A stretch of DNA of 64,000 bases from an uncultured Acidimicrobiales bacterium (lineage in GTDB: Bacteria; Actinomycetota; Acidimicrobiia; Acidimicrobiales; CATQHL01): the NCBI GenBank assembly GCA_958295925.1, contig CATQHL010000001.1, positions 691,931-755,930 of the forward strand. The letters run 5' to 3'. Of this stretch, positions 17,536 to 26,155 are shown one piece after another (positions within the stretch are counted from its first letter, which is position 1; each line of letters begins with the position of its first letter). Position numbers and translations under genes: made by a program. The notes under the pieces were generated by a model. The model worked only from the letters and a program-made list of their open reading frames with translations. It did no database searches and had not been told where the DNA came from.

Positions 17536-18627
17536 GTGCATGCCGACCCGAACGTCCGCCTCGTCGTGCTCTACGGAGGCCGCTCAGCCGAGCATGATGT
17601 CTCCTGCGTGTCGGCCGGCTTCGTGGCGGGCTGCGCCGCATCGGCGGGCATGGACGTTGAGGTGGTGGGGATCACAAGGGAAGGCGCCTGGGTGCGCCCG
17701 CAGACCGAAGGAGACAAGCCCTCCGGTTCGCCGCTGCCGCTTCCCGCCTCAGGCGGCGTTCCCGTTGGCGTGGAGGAGGCCCTGTCCGATCCGCGCGCCA
17801 GGGGAACCACCGTCGTCTTCCCGGCGCTGCACGGCCCGTTCGGTGAGGACGGCGCCATTCAGGGTTTCTGCGAAACGCTGGGCATCCCATATGTGGGGGC
17901 GGGCGTGCTTGCGAGCGCCGTATGCATGGACAAGCCCACCTTCAAGGCGCTCCTGCAGGCTCGCGGCGTTCCCGTGGCGCGCTGGTCGACAATCGCCGCA
18001 GGGTCAATCTCGGAGAACACGCCGACGGAACTGCTGAGGGAATTGGGCTGCCCCCTTTTCGTAAAGCCGGCAAACATGGGATCATCCGTCGGAATCACCA
18101 AAGCCGCCGATAGTGCCGAATTGCTCGAGGGTCTGCGGACAGCGGCGGAATACGACGAAGTCCTGCTGGTCGAGGAGGCGGTGGCAAACGCCAGGGAGCT
18201 TGAAGTCTCCGTAATCGGAAACACCGGCGAGTTGCGCTCCACGCCCCCCGGGGAGGTCGTGCCTTCCAGAGAGTTCTACGACTACGACGACAAGTACGTC
18301 TGCGACGCCGCTGATCTCCACGTCCCGGCCCGGATTCCGCTGGACCTCCGCCGCGAGGTCGAGTCGCTGGCCCTTAAGACCGCTTCCACCCTGCGTGTGG
18401 AAGGTCTGGCCAGGGTCGATTTCCTCTACGGGGCCACCAGCACCTCGCCCGGGCGACAACTGTTCGTGAGCGAGCTGAACACGATGCCCGGCTTCACCCC
18501 CATCTCCATGTTTCCCCGATGCTGGGCGGCGGCGGGACTCTCCGGGGAGGAACTGGTGGCCGAGTTGGTGCGGTTGGCGCTGGAACGTCAAGAGCGCCGC
18601 TCAAAGCACAAAAGGCTCTACCGCTGA
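17536..18627 (+). CDS. ddl: D-alanine--D-alanine ligase
   Basis: An ATP-grasp enzyme joining two D-alanines in the cytoplasm for peptidoglycan synthesis. Recognisable stretches are VVLYGGRSAEHDVSCVSAG at the N-terminus, FPALHGPFGEDGAIQGF, KPANMGSSVGITKA, EFYDYDDKYV, LARVDFLYG and ELNTMPGFTPISMFP. From the GTG at 17536 the protein has 363 residues, a normal length. The frame stays open upstream to 17158, but that part lies over the repeats and murF, so it was not used; a GTG at 17527 is also possible. It diverges from murF and is followed by a strong inverted repeat. Confidence 0.93.
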   Translation: MHADPNVRLVVLYGGRSAEHDVSCVSAGFVAGCAASAGMDVEVVGITREGAWVRPQTEGDKPSGSPLPLPASGGVPVGVEEALSDPRARGTTVVFPALHGPFGEDGAIQGFCETLGIPYVGAGVLASAVCMDKPTFKALLQARGVPVARWSTIAAGSISENTPTELLRELGCPLFVKPANMGSSVGITKAADSAELLEGLRTAAEYDEVLLVEEAVANARELEVSVIGNTGELRSTPPGEVVPSREFYDYDDKYVCDAADLHVPARIPLDLRREVESLALKTASTLRVEGLARVDFLYGATSTSPGRQLFVSELNTMPGFTPISMFPRCWAAAGLSGEELVAELVRLALERQERRSKHKRLYR

Positions 18628-18652
18628 GAGACGCACCCCGCCCGCTTCCCGC

Positions 18653-18677
18653 CCGCCCTCAGCTCAGCTGAGGGCGG
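18653..18677 (+). terminator. Perfect inverted repeat downstream of ddl, probable terminator
   Basis: CCGCCCTCAGCT, one C, then AGCTGAGGGCGG form a perfect hairpin of up to 12 bp, 26 bp after the ddl stop. No T-run follows, so it may act as a non-canonical or bidirectional terminator. Confidence 0.6.
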
Positions 18678-18810
18678 AGGAAGCCGGAATACGGACTTGG
18701 GGCAAGCCAAGTCATCGGCCCTCCGTGCAGCACAGGCGATGGCTGGTGGAGTAACCAGGGAATCCGCATGGTAGAAAATTCCCAATGACTATCCAGGAAC
18801 CTCTCGGCGA

Positions 18811-21135
18811 GTGATCTCCGAAGAACTGGCCGGGAAGCGCATCGCCCTTACCGGCTCCACAGGATTCCTGGGAACGGCCCTCACCGAGCGACTGCTGCGG
18901 TGCGCGCCTGAATGCGAACTTGTGTTATTGGTTCGCCCAGGCAGACGAGGTGCCGATGAAAGGGTCAGACGCGAGGTCTTGCGAAACGACGCCTTCGGAA
19001 AGCTGAGGCGGATGCTGGGGCCAGAGCGGTTCGAAGAGGAAACCAGGCGGATAACACCCGTGTCCGCAGACATTTCCGAAGACGGGTTGAACATCAGCGA
19101 AGACGCTCTTGAGCCGCTGACAGACTGCGATGTCTTCATCCACAGCGCTGCGGCAGTGGCCTTCGACAACCCTTTCGACATGGCCGTGGAGACGAACCTC
19201 CTCGGCCCGGTTCGGATCATCGAGCTGCTGCAGGAAAACAGCATCCGCCCGCACTTCATCTCAATCTCCACGGCGTACGTGGCGGGCAACCGGCGGGGAG
19301 CCGCCCCAGAGCAGCTCCTGTCGGAGAGCCCTTTCGCAGTGGAGATGGACTGGCGCTCCGAGGCGGTGGCAGCCGGTCGCACAAGGGCATCTTTCGAAGA
19401 CGACAGCCGCACCATTGACCAACTCAAGGAGTTCGCTGCGGAGGCTGCGGAGGAGCTGGGCGCCGCCGGAACCTCGGCCCTCAGCGCCAAGAGGGAGCAG
19501 ATTCGCAAGCGCTGGGTGCAGGACAAGCTGGTGGAGGCGGGACGGGCCAGGGCGGCGTCGCTCGGCTTCCCCGACGCATACGGCCTAACGAAGGCGCTCG
19601 CCGAGTCTGCCCTTGTGGAGACACGTGGCGACATCCCCCTAACGATCGTCCGCCCGTCCATCATCGAATCCGCCCTCGCCGAGCCTTTCCCGGGCTGGAT
19701 CAGGGGCTTTCGGATGGCCGAGCCGATCATCATCTCCTACGCGAGAGGGCTGCTGACAGACTTCCCTGGCACCCCCGAGGGCACGCTCGACGTGATCCCA
19801 GTTGACCTGGTGGCAGCGGCCGTCTGCGCAGTGGCAGCCGAAGGCCCTCCCCCTACCGGCGAACCGGCGGTAATCCAGGTGGCATCCAGTTCGGTCAATC
19901 CGCTGAGATTCAAGGATCTTCACGACTGGTCGCACACCTGGTTCAGCGAGAATCCCATCTACAACGAGCGAAACCAGCCCCTTGCGCCGCCTCGCTGGTC
20001 GTACCCGAGCCGCAAGCGTGTGCAGACACAGCTCGAATGGGCTCGCCAAGCCCTGAGAGTGGCCGAGAAAGTTCTGGCCACGCTGCCGATAAGGGGTGCC
20101 CGCGCCGAGCTGGCCGCCGACTTGGCGGAGCGGCGCGAGCACGTGGAGCGGGCGCTCAGCTACGTGGACCTCTACAGCGCCTACGTGGAGTGCCAGGCGA
20201 CGTTCGGAATCGACAGGCTCACCGAATTGCGAAATCGGCTGCCCGAGGGGGATCGCAGGGAATTCGAGTTCCACCCGGCGGTTATCGACTGGCACCGCTA
20301 CCTCACGGAAATCCACCTTCCCTCGGTGGTCAAGCAGGGCAGGCTCAAGACTTCCCCCTCTGTGCGCACCGGGGCGGACCGCAACGCTCGTCGGCGCGCG
20401 CAAGTGCTTTCCCCCGAGCGGCACATGGCGGCCTTCGACCTCGAGAACACGCTCATGGCGTCGAACGTGGTGGCCACCTGGGGCTGGCTGGCCACACGGC
20501 ATCTGCCAGGCAGGGAAAGGGCGCGTGTTGTGGCGGGTGCGCTGGCGGAGGGGCCTAAGCTCCTGGCGCTCGACCGCCGCGACCGCAGCGACTTCCTGCG
20601 CCTTTTCTACCGCCGCTTCGCCGGTGCGCCCGTAGATCGTTTGGCCGAGGACAGCCTGGAGATGTTCAGCGACCTGCTGCTGCGTCAGTCCTTCCCCGAC
20701 GGCATCCGGCGAGTGCGGCTGCATCGGGCTCTCGGTCACCGGACAGTCCTCATCACCGGCGCCCTGGACTTCATAATCGCCCAGTTCCGGCCGCTGTTCG
20801 ACGACATCGTGTGCGCAAAGATGTCCACCACGCAGGGCGGTTACTCCTACAGCGGGCAACTCCCGATTGTCCCCCCCACCGGCGAGAGCCGCGCCGAGGC
20901 CCTGATGGACTTTGCAAAGCGGGAGGGCATCTCCCTTGCCGAGTCCGTGGCCTACGCCGACGCCACCAGCGACCTGCCCATGCTGGAGGCGGTCGGCTAT
21001 CCCGTGGCCGTCAACCCCGAGACGAAGCTGGCCACCCTTGCGAGGCGTCGCGGCTGGCTGGTGGAAAACTTCCGGCCAGCGCCAGGCGCCCCGCGGAGGC
21101 TGCTGCCGATGAGCGAACCCGTCCTGTCAAAGTGA
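18811..21135 (+). CDS. Fatty acyl-CoA reductase-like SDR fused to HAD-IB hydrolase domain
   Basis: A 774-residue two-domain protein. The N-terminal half is an extended SDR of the fatty acyl-CoA reductase type: TGSTGFLGTALTERLL (NADPH loop), ISTAYVAGNRRG, the active-site pair in DAYGLTKALAES, and IVRPSIIESAL. The C-terminal half, from about residue 540, is a HAD-IB phosphatase-like domain: AFDLENTLMASNVVATW, LITGALDFII and YADATSDLPMLEAVG. Its first HAD motif reads DLENT, with Glu where the second Asp normally stands. The GTG start at 18811 overlaps the TGA of a 9-codon frame starting at 18785 (MTIQEPLGE), so start placement or coupling deserves attention. A likely role is acyl-chain reduction to aldehyde or alcohol in lipid synthesis. 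It is first in a three-gene operon. Confidence 0.85.
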   Translation: MISEELAGKRIALTGSTGFLGTALTERLLRCAPECELVLLVRPGRRGADERVRREVLRNDAFGKLRRMLGPERFEEETRRITPVSADISEDGLNISEDALEPLTDCDVFIHSAAAVAFDNPFDMAVETNLLGPVRIIELLQENSIRPHFISISTAYVAGNRRGAAPEQLLSESPFAVEMDWRSEAVAAGRTRASFEDDSRTIDQLKEFAAEAAEELGAAGTSALSAKREQIRKRWVQDKLVEAGRARAASLGFPDAYGLTKALAESALVETRGDIPLTIVRPSIIESALAEPFPGWIRGFRMAEPIIISYARGLLTDFPGTPEGTLDVIPVDLVAAAVCAVAAEGPPPTGEPAVIQVASSSVNPLRFKDLHDWSHTWFSENPIYNERNQPLAPPRWSYPSRKRVQTQLEWARQALRVAEKVLATLPIRGARAELAADLAERREHVERALSYVDLYSAYVECQATFGIDRLTELRNRLPEGDRREFEFHPAVIDWHRYLTEIHLPSVVKQGRLKTSPSVRTGADRNARRRAQVLSPERHMAAFDLENTLMASNVVATWGWLATRHLPGRERARVVAGALAEGPKLLALDRRDRSDFLRLFYRRFAGAPVDRLAEDSLEMFSDLLLRQSFPDGIRRVRLHRALGHRTVLITGALDFIIAQFRPLFDDIVCAKMSTTQGGYSYSGQLPIVPPTGESRAEALMDFAKREGISLAESVAYADATSDLPMLEAVGYPVAVNPETKLATLARRRGWLVENFRPAPGAPRRLLPMSEPVLSK

Positions 21136-21235
21136 TTCGAAGCTTCCGCACCGATGCCGGCGAGCCGAACGTGGGCGAGACGCCGTTGTCGCACGGCACG
21201 CCGTCGTGGAACGAGAAAGAGGGGGCGCTGGGGCG

Positions 21236-22846
21236 ATGAGCCGCCGACACCCCACCCCGCAGCCGGGCTTCGTGCTGGAAGTGGAACGCTCCACGCCGCC
21301 CGTCCTCTTCCACCACGGCGAGGGCTTCCGTTTCGAGCGCCTGCCTGCCGGCCGCTCGCGGGTGGTCTACCCGTCAGGGCCGCTGGAGGGCCTGGCCGAT
21401 CCCGACGGGGCCATTCGTCACGCCCTCGCCCACCCCGTTGACAGCGACCCGCTGCCCGCCCTTCTGCGGCCGGGGATGAAGCTGACCATCGCCTTCGACG
21501 ACCTTTCGCTCCCGCTGCCGCCAATGCGTCAGCCCGACATCCGCCAGCGGGTGATTGAGGCCGTGCTGAACCTGGCGGCCGCCGCCGGGGTGGACGACGT
21601 GCACATCATCGCTGCGCTGGCGCTGCATCGGCGGATGACAGCCTCCGAGCTGAGACACGCCCTCGGCGACCGTGTCTACGACGCGTTCGCCCCGTCGGGC
21701 CGCCTCTACAACCACGACGCCGAGGACCCCGACGGCATGGTCATTATCGGCGAGACCTCCCGTGGCGAGACGGTGCAGATGAACCGGCGTGCGGCCGAGA
21801 GCGACCTGCTCGTCTACGTGAACATCAACCTCGTGGCCATGGACGGCGGCTGGAAGAGCACCGCCACGGGCCTGGCCGGCTACGAGGGGCTCAGGCACCA
21901 CCACAACGTGGCCACGATGCTTTCCTCGAAGTCGTTCATGGATCAGCGGCGCTCCGAGCTGCATCACTCCAACTGGCGTCAGGGGGCGGTGCTGCGCAAG
22001 GCAGGCCCGCCCATCTTCCAGATAGAGACCACCGTGAACAACAACAGCTTCGGCACAGAAGGCCCCATGTCGGTGCTGCAGAAGCGGGAGTGGGAGTGGG
22101 GGCCGCGAGACAGGGCATCGTTCCTGGCCATGCAGGGCGGCTTGAAGTTGATGACCCGCGAGGCCAGGCGCAAAGTCTTCCAGTCGTGGCGAGCGCCTTA
22201 TGAGATGACCTCGGTGACCGCCGGGGAGGTGGAGGCCGTCCACGCCATCACCACTGAGCACGTCTACCGACAGCAACTGGTGCAGGTGTCAGGCCAGACC
22301 GACGTGATGACGATGGGGCTGCCCTACATCTGCCCCTACAACGTGAACTCCGTGATGAACCCCGTTCTGGTCATGTGCCTGGGGCTGGGATATTTCTTCA
22401 ACCTCTACCGTGGGCGCCCGCTTGTGCGGCGGGGCGGCGTGGTGATAATGACGCACCCCACCCCGTGGGAATTCCATCCCGTACACCACCCCAGCTACAT
22501 CGACTTTTTCGAGCAGGTGCTGGCCGACACCACCGACCCGGCGGAGATGGAGGCTCGCTACGAGCATCGGTTCGCCACCGACGAGTGGTACCGCCACCTC
22601 TACAGGAACTCCTACGCCTACCACGGGGTTCACCCGTTCTACATGTGGTACTGGGGGGCGCATGCGCTGGAACACCTCGACCGGGTGATCATCGTGGGGG
22701 GAGATCGACGGACGGTGCGGCGGATGGGCTTTTCACCGGCCTCCTCCATGGACGACGCCCTGGAGATCGCCTCGGACTCTGTGGGGTCCCGGCCCACGAT
22801 CACCCACCTGCATCATCCGCCCTTCGTGATGGCGGACGTGACGTGA
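21236..22846 (+). CDS. LarA-like (DUF2088) nickel-pincer racemase family protein
   Basis: About 536 residues. The N-terminal and central parts carry the LarA pattern: IIAALALHRRMTASELRHALG, YNHDAEDPDGMVIIGETSRG, ESDLLVYVNIN, then GGWKSTATGL with the Lys that binds the nickel-pincer cofactor in LarA, followed by a His cluster (RHHHN). Known LarA enzymes racemise or epimerise 2-hydroxy acids with a nickel pyridinium-dithiocarboxylate cofactor; this homologue is longer (LarA has about 425 residues) and its substrate is unknown. No larB, larC or larE is in the window. The ATG at 21236 was preferred to an in-frame GTG at 21206. Its stop overlaps the GTG start of the acyltransferase, indicating translational coupling. 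Confidence 0.8.
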   Translation: MSRRHPTPQPGFVLEVERSTPPVLFHHGEGFRFERLPAGRSRVVYPSGPLEGLADPDGAIRHALAHPVDSDPLPALLRPGMKLTIAFDDLSLPLPPMRQPDIRQRVIEAVLNLAAAAGVDDVHIIAALALHRRMTASELRHALGDRVYDAFAPSGRLYNHDAEDPDGMVIIGETSRGETVQMNRRAAESDLLVYVNINLVAMDGGWKSTATGLAGYEGLRHHHNVATMLSSKSFMDQRRSELHHSNWRQGAVLRKAGPPIFQIETTVNNNSFGTEGPMSVLQKREWEWGPRDRASFLAMQGGLKLMTREARRKVFQSWRAPYEMTSVTAGEVEAVHAITTEHVYRQQLVQVSGQTDVMTMGLPYICPYNVNSVMNPVLVMCLGLGYFFNLYRGRPLVRRGGVVIMTHPTPWEFHPVHHPSYIDFFEQVLADTTDPAEMEARYEHRFATDEWYRHLYRNSYAYHGVHPFYMWYWGAHALEHLDRVIIVGGDRRTVRRMGFSPASSMDDALEIASDSVGSRPTITHLHHPPFVMADVT

Positions 22847-23709
22847 GGCTGAACCTGGACTTTCCCTGGCGCGCCCCCGTCGCGCCCGCCGGCCACGAGC
22901 CTGCAAAGAATACGGAGTCGACCGCCTGGGCAAGGAACTGGGGCGCCCGAATGGTGCGGGCGTGCCTCGTGGAGTACGTCTGGCGCCCGGCGGTGGAGAT
23001 CGCAGCCTCCCCCACGAGGCGGGGCGCAGAGCGCCTGGCCGGGCTGGAAGGGGAGGCGGTCATCTTCGTGGCCAACCACCGAAGCCACCTCGACACGCCG
23101 CTGATGATGACGTCCATCCCCGATCCCTGGCGTCACAAACTGGTGGTGGCTGCCGCCGCCGACTACTTCTTCAACACCAGGCTGAAGAGCACCGCCTCGG
23201 CGCTGGTGATGGGCGCGGTGCCCATCGACAGGGAACGAACCGGGCGGGAGGGGGCGTACGAGCTTGCCCGACTGCTCCGGGAGGGCTGGAGCCTGCTGCT
23301 CTACCCCGAAGGCGGCCGCAGCCCCGACGGCTGGGGGCAGCCCTTCCGAGGCGGCGCCGCGTATCTGGCGCACCGATGCGGCGTTCCTGTGGTGCCCGTC
23401 TACCTGGCAGGCACCCACTCCGTTATGCCGAAGGGCAGCAAATTCCCAAAGGCGGGCAGGACGCTCGTCCTCTTCGGCGACCCCATCCGGATTGATCCGA
23501 GCGAGAGGATTCGCCGCTTGAACCGGCGCATAGAAGCGGCTGTGAGCGAACTCGCAGACGAGGTGCGCACAGACTGGTGGCAGGCCCGACGCCGCTCCTG
23601 CGCCGGGGAGACCCCAAGCCTTCACGGCCCCGAGGCAGCCTCCTGGCGTCGAGGCTGGGCGCTCGGCGACCGCGGCGGCGTCACGCGGAGAAGCTGGCCC
23701 CGCACATAG
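22843..23709 (+). CDS. PlsC-like 1-acylglycerol-3-phosphate acyltransferase
   Basis: A 288-residue LPLAT-family enzyme. It has FVANHRSHLDTPLMM (the NHxxxxD catalytic motif), AVPIDRERTGREGAYEL, YPEGGRSPDGWGQPF in place of the usual FPEGTRS block, and GVPVVPVYLAGTHSVMPKG. These enzymes transfer acyl chains to lysophosphatidate or related acceptors at the membrane. The GTG at 22843 overlaps the TGA of the LarA-like gene; the frame continues upstream only as a shadow. In the operon it may act on the product of the reductase/LarA-like pair, but this is inference. Confidence 0.88.
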   Translation: MRLNLDFPWRAPVAPAGHEPAKNTESTAWARNWGARMVRACLVEYVWRPAVEIAASPTRRGAERLAGLEGEAVIFVANHRSHLDTPLMMTSIPDPWRHKLVVAAAADYFFNTRLKSTASALVMGAVPIDRERTGREGAYELARLLREGWSLLLYPEGGRSPDGWGQPFRGGAAYLAHRCGVPVVPVYLAGTHSVMPKGSKFPKAGRTLVLFGDPIRIDPSERIRRLNRRIEAAVSELADEVRTDWWQARRRSCAGETPSLHGPEAASWRRGWALGDRGGVTRRSWPRT

Positions 23710-23807
23710 CAAGCACCCCTCGGGGCGTGACCTGAACATCAGGGCTTAGCAGCGGGGTTTGCTGCGTACGCTGAGGGAACATCCGTCCAACCAAGGGGTA
23801 ACAGCCA

Positions 23808-26081
23808 ATGGCCGTACACGCCAGCACTCCAATCGAGCTCATCCGCAACACCTACAAGCGCATCACCTCGGGCGTCGACTTTGGTCGCAGGCGCCTCCAA
23901 CGCCCGCTTACCGGCGCCGAGAAGATCCTGCTCGGGCACCTGGCAGACCCGGATGCCGCAAGTCTGGAACGCTCCCTGAGCTACGAAGACCTGCTCCCCG
24001 ACCGGGTGGCCATGCAGGACGCCACCGCCCAGATGGCCTGGCTGCAGTTCATGGTGGCAGGTCTAACCGAGGTGGCCGTGCCCACCACTGTCCACTGCGA
24101 CCACCTCATTCAGGCACGCGAAGACGGTCGCCTCGACCTGCTGGCCGCTCTTGAGAACCACGAAGAGGTCTACGACTTCCTGGCCTCGGCCTCAGCCCGT
24201 TTCGGGGCGGGCTTCTGGAAGCCAGGCTCGGGGATCATCCATCAGGTCATCCTTGAGAACTACGCCTTTCCGGGCGGCCTGATGATCGGCACCGACAGCC
24301 ACACCCCCAACGCAGGCGGGCTGGGCATGGTGGCGGTGGGTGTGGGAGGCGCCGACGCGGTGGACGTGATGACCGGCTTCGCCTGGAACGTTCGCTGGCC
24401 GAATCTCATCGGAGTCCACCTCACAGGGGAACTCAACGGCTGGGCTGCCCCCAAGGACGTGATCCTGAAAGTCGCTGAGCGGCTCACCGTGGCCGGAGGC
24501 ACGGGCGCCATCGTGGAGTACTTCGGATCGGGCGCCGAGAGCATCTCCTGCACCGGCAAGGCAACCATCACCAACATGGGCGCGGAAATCGGCGCCACCA
24601 CCTCCCTGTTCGCCTACGACGACTCCATGTCCCGCTACCTCAAGGCCACCGGGCGTGAAGAGGTCGCCGACGCAGCCGAGGAGTTCCGCCCGCACCTGCA
24701 ACCCGATCCGGAGGTGGTCAGCGACCCGGAGCGCTACTTCGACTCGATCCTGGAAATCGACCTCTCCACCCTCGGCCCTCGCATCAACGGCCCGCACACC
24801 CCGGATCGTTCGCGCCCCGTGGCCGAACTGGGGAAGGAAGCCGTCTCCGAGGGATGGCCGATGCAAATCTCGGCGGCCCTGGTGGGCTCGTGCACCAACT
24901 CCTCATACGAGGACATCACCCGGGCGGCAGGCATCCTGGCCGACGCGGTGGAGAAGGGGCTCTCACCGAAGGCGCCGCTGATGGTCACCCCTGGCTCCGA
25001 GCAGATACGCGCCACCATCGAGAGAGACGGCCTGCTGGGGACGTTCGAGTCGGCGGGCGCCGTGGTGCTGGCCAACGCCTGCGGGCCGTGCATCGGGCAG
25101 TGGACGCGCCACGACGTAAGGGAGGGCACCCCGAATGTCATAGTCACCAGCTACAACCGCAACTTCCCCAAGCGCAACGACGGGCTCGCCTCCACCCTGG
25201 CGTTCGTCGCCTCCCCTGAGGTGGTCGTGGCGCTGGCGCTGGCCGGGCGGGTGGACTTTGACCCCGTGGGCGGCACGCTCGTCAGCCCATCCGGCGAGAG
25301 AGTGCGCCTCGCTGAGCCTCTGGGCACAGAACTTCCCCCCGACGGATTCGACCCCGGCTCGGGTGGTTTCGTCGCCCCGCCTACCGAGGGCCGGGAGCAG
25401 ATCGATGTAATCATCTCACCGAGCAGCGAAAGGATTCAGAAGCTGACGCCTTTCGCCCCCCTCAGTGAAGACGACTTCAGGGAGATGCCTGTGCTGGTAA
25501 AGACCAGGGGCAAGTGCACCACCGACCACATTTCGGCTGCAGGCCCTTGGCTGCGCTACCGGGGACACCTCGAGAACATCAGCGGCAACCTCTTCGCCGG
25601 TGCGGTGAACGCCTACACGGGCGCCGTCGGGGAGGGGAAGGACCAGACCGACGGCGCGCTCAGGCCGTTCCCGGAAATAGCTCGGCGCTACCACGCCGCC
25701 GGGTGGTCGTGGGTGGCGGTGGGGGACTTCAACTACGGGGAGGGATCATCTCGCGAGCACGCCGCCATGGAACCCCGCTTCAGGGGTTGCAAGGCCGTAA
25801 TCGCCCGCTCGTTCGCCCGTATCGCCGAGACCAACCTCAAGAAGCAGGGAATCCTGCCGCTGCGCTTCGTCGACGCGTCCGACTACGAGGAAATCGGCGA
25901 GGACGACCGCATCTCCATAGGCGGGCTGTCTGGGCTGGAGCCGGGCAAGCCGATGTCCATTGAGGTCGTCCGGCCCGACGGCGGCGTGGCTGCGGTTGAG
26001 GTCTCACACTCCCTCTCGGCAGATCAGATCAGATGGCTGAGAGCCGGGAGCGCACTGAACCACATCCGCACCAAGCTCTAG
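23808..26081 (+). CDS. acn: Aconitate hydratase, mitochondrial type
   Basis: A 757-residue Fe-S enzyme interconverting citrate and isocitrate through cis-aconitate. Visible are GLMIGTDSHTPNAGGLGM, VGSCTNSSYEDITRAA and ACGPCIGQW (three Cys for the 4Fe-4S cluster), and GEGSSREHAAMEPRFRGCKA in the swivelling domain. Length and motif spelling match the mitochondrial/ACO2-like branch rather than the 890-900-residue AcnA branch. It lies 99 bp after the acyltransferase with its own start region, and converges on the amidohydrolase gene across a hairpin. With aceA and glcB nearby it supports a glyoxylate-shunt locus. Confidence 0.95.
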   Translation: MAVHASTPIELIRNTYKRITSGVDFGRRRLQRPLTGAEKILLGHLADPDAASLERSLSYEDLLPDRVAMQDATAQMAWLQFMVAGLTEVAVPTTVHCDHLIQAREDGRLDLLAALENHEEVYDFLASASARFGAGFWKPGSGIIHQVILENYAFPGGLMIGTDSHTPNAGGLGMVAVGVGGADAVDVMTGFAWNVRWPNLIGVHLTGELNGWAAPKDVILKVAERLTVAGGTGAIVEYFGSGAESISCTGKATITNMGAEIGATTSLFAYDDSMSRYLKATGREEVADAAEEFRPHLQPDPEVVSDPERYFDSILEIDLSTLGPRINGPHTPDRSRPVAELGKEAVSEGWPMQISAALVGSCTNSSYEDITRAAGILADAVEKGLSPKAPLMVTPGSEQIRATIERDGLLGTFESAGAVVLANACGPCIGQWTRHDVREGTPNVIVTSYNRNFPKRNDGLASTLAFVASPEVVVALALAGRVDFDPVGGTLVSPSGERVRLAEPLGTELPPDGFDPGSGGFVAPPTEGREQIDVIISPSSERIQKLTPFAPLSEDDFREMPVLVKTRGKCTTDHISAAGPWLRYRGHLENISGNLFAGAVNAYTGAVGEGKDQTDGALRPFPEIARRYHAAGWSWVAVGDFNYGEGSSREHAAMEPRFRGCKAVIARSFARIAETNLKKQGILPLRFVDASDYEEIGEDDRISIGGLSGLEPGKPMSIEVVRPDGGVAAVEVSHSLSADQIRWLRAGSALNHIRTKL

Positions 26082-26118
26082 GGGCTCAAGCTCTGGACTC
26101 CTGAGAACCAGGATCGGG

Positions 26119-26140
26119 CGCCTCCCTCCCCTGGGAGGCG
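26119..26140 (+). terminator. Hairpin between convergent acn and amidohydrolase genes
   Basis: CGCCTCCC and GGGAGGCG pair around a 6-base loop (TCCCCT), midway between two convergent stops. This position suits a bidirectional terminator; no T-run is present. Confidence 0.6.
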
Positions 26141-26155
26141 ACGACGCCACCCCGC

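Noticed and set aside
22375..22842. Upstream extension of the acyltransferase gene
   Set aside because: This part lies within the LarA-like gene in another frame; the GTG overlapping its stop is a better start.
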